DNA of 64,000 bases. Source: Pararcticibacter amylolyticus (GTDB taxonomy: Bacteria; Bacteroidota; Bacteroidia; Sphingobacteriales; Sphingobacteriaceae). Positions 26,945-37,600 of this stretch are shown one piece after another. The translations under genes and the position numbers were made by a program. The stretch is from assembly GCF_003130405.1 (NCBI RefSeq), contig NZ_QEAS01000005.1:219318-283317 (forward strand). Reading direction: 5' to 3'. The notes under the pieces were generated by a model. The model worked only from the letters and a program-made list of their open reading frames with translations, ran no database searches and was not told where the DNA came from. Numbering within the stretch: the first letter of the stretch is position 1; each line of letters starts with the position of its first letter.

Positions 26945-27913
26945 CTATTGGCTAACGGGGGTGAAAGTTTCCATTTTAACTCCGCGGTCACGCATGACGA
27001 GGGTATCAGCTGAAGATACATGCATGTTTGTCAGGTCAACTTCATATTGGAGGTAAAGTGCGTCTCTGTCCTTCGCTCCCCAGCTGTTTTTTTCCCCTCT
27101 CTTTAAAAATTTTCCGCTCCCGCTGGCCGTGAAGGTATTATCTCCGTTTGTAATAGTACAATTGCCCGATCCATCGAAATTCAGGAGGAGCTTACATGTA
27201 ATGTTCTGGTTATTCTGATCTTTAAATATCACAGGAAATTCTGCTATTGCAAGCGACCGTGTTTTGAGGGCGGAGACTTCATCATCTTCCACATATTTCT
27301 GGTGTCTTGTGATTGTCTTATTTAATGCATTGTTGCCGTTTTTCCCGGTTACCACATCTTTGCCTCTACGAAGATAGTTCCCATGCCACGAATTAATATA
27401 TTTTAATGCATACAGCACATAGTTCTTACCTGCCAGCATCGAATCCGCATTTGTTACATTCATCATTTTTAAAGGAATAACATACGTGTTCTTTAACGAA
27501 AGCGGGTCGGCAAAAAAGGCATCTGTTAACTGTACCTGTATGCCACCTGTTATTTCCCCTTTGGGAATTACAATCTTGTCGGAAGCTAAAGTATAGTAGT
27601 TTGACGGCATGGGAATGATGTTTCCGCCACTGTTAAAGGCCATATTTGCAGCAATAGAATTATCTACACTTACTCCGATAGTTACGTCCTTTTTGTTTTC
27701 GTATACCCCTCCTAAGGTTGCCATGATGTCACACTTATGTTCATTATCGAGTGAGGTATCAAAAACATCCTCACCCAGTGTGATTGTTCTCACTGGTCCC
27801 TGGTACGCAAAATATACCGACTGAAACTCATAATCGTCAAACTCCCAGTTACTGTTTTTGCAGGAGCTCAAAGAAACTGAGGCTGCCAGCATCATCCATA
27901 ATATCTTTCTCAT
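26945..27913 (-). CDS. xusE: XusE-like surface lipoprotein (DUF1735/DUF5627), copy 2
   Basis: A 322-residue lipoprotein (lipobox LSSC, C18), colinear with the protein at 5128-6162: shared IIPMPSNYYTLAS, VQLTDAFFADP, SWHGNYLR and DTLVMRDRG segments. It has an N-terminal DUF1735-like and C-terminal DUF5627-like sandwich, and lacks the about 20-residue insert of copy 1. It is expected to bind xylan at the surface and present it to the GH10 encoded directly downstream and to the XusC/D pair upstream. Confidence 0.88.
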   Translation of the reverse strand: MRKILWMMLAASVSLSSCKNSNWEFDDYEFQSVYFAYQGPVRTITLGEDVFDTSLDNEHKCDIMATLGGVYENKKDVTIGVSVDNSIAANMAFNSGGNIIPMPSNYYTLASDKIVIPKGEITGGIQVQLTDAFFADPLSLKNTYVIPLKMMNVTNADSMLAGKNYVLYALKYINSWHGNYLRRGKDVVTGKNGNNALNKTITRHQKYVEDDEVSALKTRSLAIAEFPVIFKDQNNQNITCKLLLNFDGSGNCTITNGDNTFTASGSGKFLKRGEKNSWGAKDRDALYLQYEVDLTNMHVSSADTLVMRDRGVKMETFTPVSQ

Positions 27914-27951
27914 TATTTCTAAGTTGTAATCTACTCTTGTTTAATTAATGG

Positions 27952-29706
27952 TTATCGCCACCCTGCATTTTGAACCAGGTTATTGTACTTTAGCGTCTCA
28001 CTGTAGGGTATAGGTCCGTAAATCATATAGCTTTGATATGCCCTGTTTTCCACGTTGATGGTGTTGAAGTTGCCTCCGGATATGCTCACACCTTTTACCT
28101 CTTCGTTTAAATTCGCGTTCCATCTCCGCAAATCCCAGAAACGAAAACCCTCAAAACATAGCTCCAGTCGTCTTTCGTTTCGGATCAATTCTCTCATGGC
28201 ATTTTTATCACTTTTAATCGATTCCAGATATGGATCTCCGTTAGAAACTCCTACGCCTGCCCGTCTTCTGATCGCTTTGATCACGTCGTAGGCAGAGTAA
28301 CTATGCCCTCCGGTTGCTAACGGCCCCCATGCTTCATTCGCTGCTTCTGCATAAGCCAGGTAAATCTCCGTATACCGGATATGCGGATTGAAGTGTTTCT
28401 GCGTCGTGGTAGAAGTGGGATTAAGATTAACATCCTGCCTGAGCAACTTCTTCAGGTAATAACCAGTACGCGTAGACGTCTCTACTTTATTTAAACCGTC
28501 ATTGGTCGTTCCGTCTGCAGAAGTATTGATCGGCGTATTGGATGTTCCTGCAGTACCGCCATTTATAAGAATATACAGGTTTAATCTGGGATCACGGCCG
28601 TTATAAGGAGACGAAGCGTTAAAGCCGCTGTTGGTTAAATCTGTAATCGGGTATCCATTTGCCATTGGGAAGGCATTTACCAGGTTTTGAGAAGGGTTAA
28701 CCCGTCCGTTTCCGTTCAGCGTTGGGGGAAAATTATCCCTCTCCAGGTCGTTACTGGTACCGACATTTCCTCTCCACAATATTTCAGTAGGATTAGCGCC
28801 TGCAGCCAGACCGTCTATACCACCGGTGCTGTTGTACCAGACGAGGTCGTTGCTCGTCATATTAGTTATTCCCCCCCTTAAATCAAGGACTTCTGCTGCA
28901 AAATTAGCCGCCTGCTCCCATTTGGTGACGTTTCCGGTATTATAAGCGGGACTTGCAGCCAGCAAGGCGGCTCTAACCCTGATGCCTTTAGCAATGCGGG
29001 CTGTCATACGACCCATGAAACTCGCCCCGAAGACTCGATGATAATCATCGGCGCTCGTTCCGGTGTATTTAGCCGGCACTGGTGAATCGTCTTTGTAATC
29101 CAGGGGAAGCAGTTCTTCCGCCTTGTCAAGATCAGAGTAAAGCTGTTGTAAACATGCATCAAAAGTTGCCCTGGGTTGGTTAAAGTCTGATGCAACGGTT
29201 TCATTCTCCTGCAATAAAGGAACTCCGAGCAATTCACCGCTTTCTGTTTTTCCTCCATGGGATTGAAGAAGATAGAACATAAACAATGCCCTGAGTCCGT
29301 ATGCTTCACCTTTCATCCTGTCGTTGAACATGGTACGGATAATTGGTTCTCTCGCCCAATCTACACTATCGGATACTGCAAAGAACTGGTTTAGATACTG
29401 AATAGCTGACCGGCTGTTTCTCCATTGATCTACCGGGTTATTCATGGCGGTCCATTGTCCTGTTGCCATCTTAAGGAAACCATTGTTCCTATCGTTACTT
29501 ACAGCGTTATCAGTAGCCACGTCATTAAATGACCATGAATTTGTCGGGAGCCTTGTGTACCCGTTAAGCAACAAGCCCTGGGCATAGGCCGCATTATCGT
29601 AGGCGTTTTTCAGCTCAAGATTGTTTTCTATTTCCGGTTCAAACATATCCTTGCAACTGCTGAATACAAACAATGCTGATAAACAGATTAATACTATTTT
29701 TTTCAT
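27952..29706 (-). CDS. xusD: SusD/RagB-family lipoprotein (XusD-type), copy 2
   Basis: A 584-residue SusD-like lipoprotein (lipobox FSSC, C18), with the RNERRLELCFEGFRFWDLRRW C-terminal signature and close colinearity to 6194-7993 (for example YIPGPIP-like endings and GHSYSAYDVIKAIRRR). It follows the short SusC-like gene by 30 bases. Here the start is not fused to the upstream stop, unlike in cassette 1. Role: glycan capture and lid for the paired SusC-like transporter. Confidence 0.93.
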   Translation of the reverse strand: MKKIVLICLSALFVFSSCKDMFEPEIENNLELKNAYDNAAYAQGLLLNGYTRLPTNSWSFNDVATDNAVSNDRNNGFLKMATGQWTAMNNPVDQWRNSRSAIQYLNQFFAVSDSVDWAREPIIRTMFNDRMKGEAYGLRALFMFYLLQSHGGKTESGELLGVPLLQENETVASDFNQPRATFDACLQQLYSDLDKAEELLPLDYKDDSPVPAKYTGTSADDYHRVFGASFMGRMTARIAKGIRVRAALLAASPAYNTGNVTKWEQAANFAAEVLDLRGGITNMTSNDLVWYNSTGGIDGLAAGANPTEILWRGNVGTSNDLERDNFPPTLNGNGRVNPSQNLVNAFPMANGYPITDLTNSGFNASSPYNGRDPRLNLYILINGGTAGTSNTPINTSADGTTNDGLNKVETSTRTGYYLKKLLRQDVNLNPTSTTTQKHFNPHIRYTEIYLAYAEAANEAWGPLATGGHSYSAYDVIKAIRRRAGVGVSNGDPYLESIKSDKNAMRELIRNERRLELCFEGFRFWDLRRWNANLNEEVKGVSISGGNFNTINVENRAYQSYMIYGPIPYSETLKYNNLVQNAGWR

Positions 29707-29736
29707 GTCTTTACATTTTATTATACCGGAACTGAC

Positions 29737-32667
29737 TTAAAATAATGCCTTTATTCCGAGATTGTAAAACCTCACCTGCGGCGCAGAGCCTACATTCATT
29801 TCCATGATGTCTCTCTCCTTTGCTATGGTAAGAAGATTAAACCCATTCACATACGCTCCGAGCTCTCTGATCAGTCCCTTTCCCAGAATGCGGGCAGGGA
29901 ACTGATACGATATCTGTACTTTTGCCAGATCAAACCTGTCGGTACTGTAAATCCAGAAATCCGAACTCCGGTAATTATTATCAGCAGTACCGGTAGTAAG
30001 CCGCGGGAAAGTGGCAGTGCTTTTCGTTTCCTCTGTCCACCGGTTGCGAACAACCGCAGAGTATTTATCCTGGCCATCTACCCAGAAGTAGCTGTTGTTT
30101 TTCATTGCCTTTGCACCGAAGCGCCCTGCACCCAACGCAAATAACGTGAGGTTCTTCCATTTAGCCGTCAGGTTGACGCCAAGCGTTAACGGAGAACCAG
30201 CCCAGCCTCCTCTTCCCAGATAAACCTCATCACGTGTATCAACGATACCATCATTATTCTGGTCTTTATACTTAATGTCTCCGGGTTTAACGCCACCGGA
30301 TGCTAATGTCGACTGATTCGGCGAGTTGGCTATATCATTATAGTCCATGAAGAAACCATCACTTTTCAATCCAAAGATGGCATCAACGGGTTGTCCCACC
30401 CGTCGTTGGTAAGCATCTGCATACTCGGCATCCGATGCCCTGACGCTTGCTTTCGTATGATAATAAGTGCCGTTGAAACCAAGTGTCCATGCTATTTCTC
30501 CAAGCTTTTTGTTAAAGTTGAGGTTGAAATCAAAGCCGTTTCGCCGGTCCCGGTCATAGTTAGCATATGGTACATCTGAATATACAGGCCATCCTGTTGA
30601 AAAATAAACAGGATATAAAGCTGTTAAAGGCACCACGTTTCCTTTGGTCTCACTAAAGAATGCATTTCCACTAAATCCTATTGCATTATTCAATAGCGAT
30701 CCTTCAAGTCCGAAACTTATTTCTCTTCTTTGGGGAAAAGTCATGTCAAAGTTGTTCCCTCTTCTTCTGTCGAAGCTGTGCACTAGCTGGCCATCTTTCC
30801 AGCTATGCCAGGCGGCATCGTTATAGGTATAATATCCCTGGTAAAGGAAATAAGAAGAGATATCCAGATCTGTATTTAGTATACCTGCCGATGCAGTGAC
30901 TTTTAAGTTGTCAAAAACGTGTGAGTTCTTCAGGAAATTCTCTTCACTGATTCGCCATCCCAGGCTTAATGTAGGGGAAAATGCACCCCGGTTACTTGCA
31001 GGAAGCTTAGCTGAATAAATGTATGCGCTACTGAAATCTGCATAATACTTATGATCAAAATTATAAGCTAACTGAAGTCCGAGATTGGCATTGTTTGTTG
31101 CGTGATAAACTTCAGATTCTCCGATGTAAAACCCATAACCCAGTAAGGTGCCGGTAAAATTATGTTTCCTGTTAAAGGTACGATCGTAATCAAATTGCCC
31201 GAAAAACGATATATTTTGCCGGTAACTGCTATTACTGATATTTTCTGCCCCCGTTTTTGAATCATTGCCATATTTTGTCAGTCCGCTGATTTGCTCAAAA
31301 CCAGCATAGGTATTCCACCCAGCTTCGTAAACCGCGTAATTATTATTGTAAGATTGGGTAAATCCGGTCCGGTAATCGATTGCGAGTCCTGATTTAAAGG
31401 AGAATCCCTCCAGTAACCGGCTTAGATCAAAATCCAGTCCGGTATTAAACTGAAACTGACGGGTGATGTTCTTGCTGGACCCCCCTGCATAAACAGAAGC
31501 GAATACATTGGTTTGGTCTAATTGCGTTCCGCCAAGCAGGTATTTTCCATCTATGATATAATTACTGTTATTTACATAAACCATAGAGGGATCATCTCCT
31601 TCTTCCAGCATACTAATTGGAATCAGAGGAGAGAATCTGTTGGGCCTGACAGTTGCAGAGCTGCCCCAGTAGTCAGCATTTACACCTTTCCCTGTATAAA
31701 AACTAGCTGAGGCATCGACGTTTAACTTAATCATCTTATTCAGTTTCACGTTGATATTTCCCCGCAGGTTGAACCTGTTCGATCCATTGTTGTCAACGGC
31801 TTCTCCGAAGTTCAGCAAAGAGCCGTTGGACCAGAATCCCAGGTTAGTATAGTATTGCGCTTTATCATTTCCTCCTGATATTTCCGTTGTCAAATCAAAC
31901 CGGTTATAGCTGTCTTTCAAATATTCTGAAGAGAAAAAGTCGATATTTGGATACCGGAAAGGATTTAAGCCCGCAGAATGATTGTAAATAGCGCTGGTGC
32001 TGTAAAGATCCGTTAAACCATCGTTTCTGCGTGCCTCATTATATAAGGTCATGTATTCGGCAGAACCGAGATATTCCGGATAAGCTTTGGGAACGTTGAT
32101 ACCCGCATTGGCTCTTACATTCACCCGCTGACTGTAGTTGCCCCCTCTCTTGGTAGTGATGTATACAACTCCTTTTGCAGCCCTGCTTCCATAAAGAGCA
32201 ACATTTCCTACACCTTTCATAACTGTGATCTGGTCGATCTCTGTGGGCATAATATTGTCAGCATCCCTGGGGAATCCATCTACAAGCACCAGATAGCCGC
32301 TGTTTCCCCAAATGTTTCCATTGTTTCCAAAGATGTTTCCGTGGACCCCTGGGGTGAGAGCATCAAGATTTTCGAGGCTGAAGGTTGAATAATTTTTCTC
32401 CATTAAGCTGGATAGATTAACTACCGAGACTCCTCCCTGGAGGTCCTTTTTATTCACTTTCCTGAATGCAACCTGAACGAGAGAGTCTTTTCCGTCATTT
32501 GCTGTAGTTATAGAATCCTGCTGCCTGGTTCTAAGGGCAGTTGCATCCGTGGTGATGATCTTGCCTGATTTACTGTTTATATCGAAAGCACCCTTTGCCT
32601 GCGTCAAGCCGGATAAGCCCGTCGCGACCGTGAGGCAGAATGCTATTCTTATTTTTATTTGCTTCAT
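29737..32667 (-). CDS. xusC: SusC-like TonB-dependent transporter lacking the carboxypeptidase-like domain, copy 2
   Basis: A 976-residue outer-membrane transporter, paralogue of 7993-10860. Signal peptide about 1-24, then a lead-in (DSLVQVAFRKVNKKDLQGG) instead of the CarboxypepD-like sandwich, plug (YLVLVDGFPR, IDQITVMKGVGNVALYGSRAAKG) and SusC barrel ending LGIKALF. Compared with copy 1 it carries an extra GNNGNIWG-like repeat before the plug strand. Two paralogous copies with the same missing domain show that the loss predates the duplication of the cassette. Confidence 0.93.
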   Translation of the reverse strand: MKQIKIRIAFCLTVATGLSGLTQAKGAFDINSKSGKIITTDATALRTRQQDSITTANDGKDSLVQVAFRKVNKKDLQGGVSVVNLSSLMEKNYSTFSLENLDALTPGVHGNIFGNNGNIWGNSGYLVLVDGFPRDADNIMPTEIDQITVMKGVGNVALYGSRAAKGVVYITTKRGGNYSQRVNVRANAGINVPKAYPEYLGSAEYMTLYNEARRNDGLTDLYSTSAIYNHSAGLNPFRYPNIDFFSSEYLKDSYNRFDLTTEISGGNDKAQYYTNLGFWSNGSLLNFGEAVDNNGSNRFNLRGNINVKLNKMIKLNVDASASFYTGKGVNADYWGSSATVRPNRFSPLIPISMLEEGDDPSMVYVNNSNYIIDGKYLLGGTQLDQTNVFASVYAGGSSKNITRQFQFNTGLDFDLSRLLEGFSFKSGLAIDYRTGFTQSYNNNYAVYEAGWNTYAGFEQISGLTKYGNDSKTGAENISNSSYRQNISFFGQFDYDRTFNRKHNFTGTLLGYGFYIGESEVYHATNNANLGLQLAYNFDHKYYADFSSAYIYSAKLPASNRGAFSPTLSLGWRISEENFLKNSHVFDNLKVTASAGILNTDLDISSYFLYQGYYTYNDAAWHSWKDGQLVHSFDRRRGNNFDMTFPQRREISFGLEGSLLNNAIGFSGNAFFSETKGNVVPLTALYPVYFSTGWPVYSDVPYANYDRDRRNGFDFNLNFNKKLGEIAWTLGFNGTYYHTKASVRASDAEYADAYQRRVGQPVDAIFGLKSDGFFMDYNDIANSPNQSTLASGGVKPGDIKYKDQNNDGIVDTRDEVYLGRGGWAGSPLTLGVNLTAKWKNLTLFALGAGRFGAKAMKNNSYFWVDGQDKYSAVVRNRWTEETKSTATFPRLTTGTADNNYRSSDFWIYSTDRFDLAKVQISYQFPARILGKGLIRELGAYVNGFNLLTIAKERDIMEMNVGSAPQVRFYNLGIKALF

Positions 32668-32695
32668 TTTCGTCTCCTTTATATTTAGTCAGTGG

Positions 32696-34594
32696 TTACC
32701 AGCCGGGGTTTTGTGAGAATTCCACGTACATGTTTACGTCGACATTTTTAAGTGGCAGCCAGTAATGTTTGTCGGAGAATTTCCTCTCCAGGATTGTCAC
32801 TTCCCGTAGATTTGCTACGCTGTTGAGACTGGCATCTGTTTGGTTAAACGTTCCTGTACGGTCGAATTCTACAGATTTTTTCAGGGTATAAGGTTGTTTG
32901 GTTAATAAAAGCCATCTTCGCAGATCGTTGAAACGATGTCCTTCAAACGAGAGTTCTACAGCTCTTTCCCTTCTTAGCTCGGGCAAGAAGTTATCCGGTG
33001 CACCCAAAAACTTGGAGTTGACCTTTTCTACGCCAGCCCTTTGCCTGATTATATTGACCGCATCTTCTGCCGTTTTACTGTAGTTAGGATCTTTGCCGCT
33101 TGACGATCCATATCCCATTAACGCAGCTTCCGCATACATCAGATAAACGTCAGCCAGCCGCATGTACGGTACGTAAATATGGAGATTATTACCCCAGCTG
33201 TAAGCATTATCATACTTGTTTGCTGTTTTCGGAACGAATTTGATCAGTACATATCCTGTACGGCTACCGGTACCCACATTCCGGTAGCTACCGTTAGTGT
33301 AAAGATTTGCATAGCGATTGGGTTGCTCATCGACATTCGGAATTGCTCCCTGAACAAATTTAACCCCGTCAAAAACGATGTCACTGTAAAAACGTGGGTC
33401 CCGGTTTTTCCATGGGAAGTGCGGGTCATAACCCGATTCTGTATCAGGCTGGGTAATGTCCGGAATAGGAAGTCCGTTTTTCATTCCATAATAGTCTACA
33501 TAGTTGGCCGTTGGAGTGAATTTGAGATCTCCTTCGGAAACCACCAGAGGTGTATATTGCTTACTGGTGCCCCAGTTGGAATTATTTGCCGAATAATACG
33601 GACCTCTGAAAATGGCTTCGGTGCTGCCCGGAAGTGCCCATCCCTCGCCTGTTGTATAGAAGTTTTTATAGTAGTTTGCAAAAGTTACAAGACTGTATGG
33701 CGTGACTCCGCTCTCAGTAAGGCCTAAAAGCTCTCCAAAAGCAGCAGCCGCCTTTTTGCAATATTCAGTATTGTAGGTTTTGCTTCCCGTCGATTCGAAG
33801 TTCATCAAAGGACTTCCTGCCCACAGGTAATTTTTACCGAGATAGGCAAGTGCCATAATTTTGTTGATCCGCAGCTGGTTTTTTCCCAGCGTTCTTTTTC
33901 CCGGAACGGTTTCGTCCCAGTTCACGGGTAGCAGATCTGCTGCTGCTCTGAAATCGGCCGCTGCTTTATCTGCACATTCACTGTACTTAAGACGGGGCAG
34001 ACGGATGTCGCCCGTACTGGGTAATACATAATCAATGTATGGCAGGCCGCCGAAATATTCCATTAAACGATGGTGAAACCATCCTCTGAAAAATAGCAAC
34101 TGTCCTTTTACCAGATTTTTCTCTTCCTGTGTGGCATCTGTCATTAGGTCCATATTGGCCAGGCCGATATTTGCTTTTCGGATCCCATACCATGCCGCGT
34201 TCCAGAGATCTTTGTTGAACCGGTTGTCAGGAGTTGTACTGGTGGTAAAATCAGACTGGTTCATCCAGCCAGATCCCCAGCCATCAAATTCAGATTGCCA
34301 TCCCCAGAAATTTCCGTCATCTATTTTATGAATAAAGTGAAAGTTCCCGGCAGTCGAGGTAATCTCATCTTCTCCCCAGTTCCACGAGTTTGTCCAGTAA
34401 TTGTTGCTGAAGTTGACTATACAATTGTATAGTTCTTCTGTGAAGCCCTGAAAATTAGTAAAGTTCTTAAACGCTTCCTTTTCTGAAATATTAGTCTGAT
34501 CGTCTTTATCCAGATATTTTTCGCAAGACGAAAAGCAAACAGCTGCCCAAACGACAAAGCAGGAGATAATCGTTTTTATATATTTTGTTCTCAT
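32696..34594 (-). CDS. xusB: SusD/RagB-family lipoprotein (XusB-type), copy 2
   Basis: A 632-residue SusD-like lipoprotein (lipobox FSSC, C24). It shares NFTNFQGFTEELYNCI, the LRRERAVELSFEGHRFNDLRRW signature and the ending FSQNPGW with 10877-12763. It lies 9 bases after the first SusC stop and 28 before the second SusC start. It is the surface partner of the XusA-type transporter encoded just upstream. Confidence 0.93.
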   Translation of the reverse strand: MRTKYIKTIISCFVVWAAVCFSSCEKYLDKDDQTNISEKEAFKNFTNFQGFTEELYNCIVNFSNNYWTNSWNWGEDEITSTAGNFHFIHKIDDGNFWGWQSEFDGWGSGWMNQSDFTTSTTPDNRFNKDLWNAAWYGIRKANIGLANMDLMTDATQEEKNLVKGQLLFFRGWFHHRLMEYFGGLPYIDYVLPSTGDIRLPRLKYSECADKAAADFRAAADLLPVNWDETVPGKRTLGKNQLRINKIMALAYLGKNYLWAGSPLMNFESTGSKTYNTEYCKKAAAAFGELLGLTESGVTPYSLVTFANYYKNFYTTGEGWALPGSTEAIFRGPYYSANNSNWGTSKQYTPLVVSEGDLKFTPTANYVDYYGMKNGLPIPDITQPDTESGYDPHFPWKNRDPRFYSDIVFDGVKFVQGAIPNVDEQPNRYANLYTNGSYRNVGTGSRTGYVLIKFVPKTANKYDNAYSWGNNLHIYVPYMRLADVYLMYAEAALMGYGSSSGKDPNYSKTAEDAVNIIRQRAGVEKVNSKFLGAPDNFLPELRRERAVELSFEGHRFNDLRRWLLLTKQPYTLKKSVEFDRTGTFNQTDASLNSVANLREVTILERKFSDKHYWLPLKNVDVNMYVEFSQNPGW

Positions 34595-34603
34595 AAAATA
34601 TCT

Positions 34604-37600
34604 TTAAAAAATAATGTTTGCACCCAGGTTGAAGCGCTTAACAGTTGGATAGGCGCCTTGTGAAGCCCAGCCGGTTCCTGCAAAGTTCGACTCCCTGTCG
34701 TCAGGCATTTTCGTCCACACTGCCAGGTTGTTTCCGTTCAGGAAGACTCTCATACTTGCTATTCCAAGTCTTTTGACGAAACTGTTCTCCCTTTGGAATG
34801 TGTATGCTATTTCCGCATTCTTTAAACGGATATAGGACCCGTCAAACATGTACCTGCTTCCTGCATTATAGCTGCTTGGAGTCGACAACCAGCGGGGTAA
34901 TGGTACGTCGCCGTCGGTGTTGTCTTTAGACCAGTACGATCCTTCATCATATACCAGGTGATTTTGACCTGATAAGCTGCCAAACACTACCTGCCTGGTT
35001 ACATTATTGACACCATAGAACTGTACGAAGGCGCTGAAACCTTTCCAGTCAACACCAAATGTCGCATTGAAAGTATGTTGCGGAACAGAAGGGAATGCAT
35101 AAGGAATGTTATCTTTTGCATCAATTACTCCGTCAGCATTGTAATCAAGGATGTGATAGTTCCCGGGTAGTTTTTGTTCATCACCATTGTCTGCTATGGT
35201 GCTCGCATACAACTGATCCCATGTATTATAGTACCCGGCACTCACGTGGGAGTAAGTCTGGCTGATTTGCTTGCCGGCGCGTTTCTGATAATCCGGAAGC
35301 AATGAAGCATCATCTGCCTCAATCACTTTATCCTTCGCCCGGGTATAGTTCATGTTCGCCCAGATATGCCAGTTCGGATTTAGCTTTTTGTCCATGGCTA
35401 ACTCCAGCTCATATCCCTTATTTTCAACAATACCCAGATTCTGTATAGGAGGCAAGACTCCATAATAGGAGGGGATCGCACGTCTGTCGCCAGTAAGCAG
35501 AATATCAGAGCGCCTGTCTTTGAAGAAATCAAATTTTCCTGAAATAAACCCCTTGAAAAAGCTGAAATCTGCGCCAACATTCATTTTTTTCACTTTTTCC
35601 CATCTTACATCTGGATTTCCCAAAGCGCTTTGCCTGTACCACACATACGGACTTGTTTCAGAGCCTTCACCGGTAACCCCCAGTTTAGTCTGTCCGCCAT
35701 AGGCCCACTGAGTCAGATACAACCAACGTGCCCCACCGCTGTCATCACCTATCTCACCGTATGAACCCCTGATCTTCAGGTTGTCCACAAAGGTTAAAGG
35801 CTTCATGAATTTCTCCTCTGAGATTGTCCATCCCAAACCTCCTGATGAGAAGAAAGCGAAGCGGTTTTCAGGACCGAATTTGGATGAGCCGTTATAAGAC
35901 CCGTTATATTCTAAAATGTATTTGTTGGCATAATTATAAGTAGCACGGAAAACCCAGTCCTCGCGGTTAAAAGGGATTTCGCTGCCGGTTGCGTATTGGT
36001 TACGATTGAATAAGCCCATGGCCGTAACATTGTGCTTGACCCCTAAGGTTCTGGAATAGTTTAACTGAGCCTGGTAGAAGAGACGACGGTATGTTAACCA
36101 GTCTTGAACCGTTCCGCCCACAGTAGCCCAGTTGATGCCGTTTTGAAAGTCAAAACGATTGGTCGCATCGAAGGCCTGCTGATAGGTTGTTTTTCCGGTT
36201 TCCGGGTCAATCCACTTCGCCTGGGTATCATTATATAGATCGTTAACACCCCGGCTGCCCTCGATAAAAGAATTGTCAAGTGCTATTGTCCCCTTGAAAT
36301 TTAGTCCTTTTACAAAACTTGCGAGGTCCTGATCCAGCGTAAAATCTGTAGTGATCCTGTTAGTTGTGGTATATGACACGCCGCTCACAGCCAGTATTCT
36401 GGCAGAGTTAAGTCCGCGTTGTACATTGGGTGCATGATAGCCCCAGGTTCCGTCTGAATATTGGGGCATAAAGACGTCAGGAGCCGTCGAATAGGCTGAT
36501 ATCCAATAGGAATAATCACTGTTCGACGCGCCCCATGGCATTTTCTTTACACCTCTTGAACCAGACAGGTTTGTCTTCAGAATAGTAGATTTTGATAGTT
36601 GAAAGTCAAGGTTGCTCCTCATATTGAGGCGATTAAATCCATACCCTGGTTTATATCCACGGTCATTCTCAAATGTCCTGAATAAATCGCCCTCGTAAAG
36701 ATAATCAGCACTTGCAAAATATTTAACCTTGCTGGTTCCACCGGAGATGTTAAGATTAGCATTATGTGACATGGCATAATCTTTAAAAAGCACTTCATCC
36801 CAGTTTACATTTGGATAACGTTCTGCTTCTGTCTGATCTGCCGGATAACGGTATTTATTGATGATGTCCTGGGGCAGGTAGTCGTTCCAGCTTTCAGGTC
36901 TGAGGGCAAGTTCATATTCAATTACCTCGTTTCTGATCCGGAGTGCGTCATAAGCATCATATTTTCCTGGTAGTTTAGAAGGAACTTTCACGACGTTGTT
37001 GACTGTTCCGCGCACACTGGCCTGGCCTTCACGTCCCCTTTTGGTTGTAATCAGGATGACTCCATTTGCACCCCTGACGCCGAAAACTGCTGTAGCAGAT
37101 GCATCTTTAAGTACAGAGACTGATTCTACCGAGCCAATATCCACACTCGTCATCGGCCGCTCTATACCATCTACTAGAATCAGAGGATCATTGTTGTTCC
37201 ATGTACTTCTTCCTCTAATGACGATACGTGGATCCTCATCGCCAGGCATCCCTGTACTTGCTGTGGTAACAACACCAGGGACGTTTCCGGTAAGCGCCGC
37301 TCCTATACTCGATACACCACCTGCTCTTTCGAGCACTTTTCCGGTAGTTTGTGCAACTGCGGCGACGACACTGGCTTTCTTCTGTGTGCCATAACCCACG
37401 ATTACCACTTCTTCCAGGCTGGCTGCGTCATCCCGCATTGTTACTCTTACTTCTGTTTTGCCTTTCACATCAACTTCCTGCGGGTGCATGCCTACATATG
37501 AAACCACAAGTATCTGCCTGTCTGACGGAACAACAATTGAGAATTTTCCGTTGACATCTGTTAGTGTTCGTGTTGAGGTGCCTTTAACCGTAACGGTGGC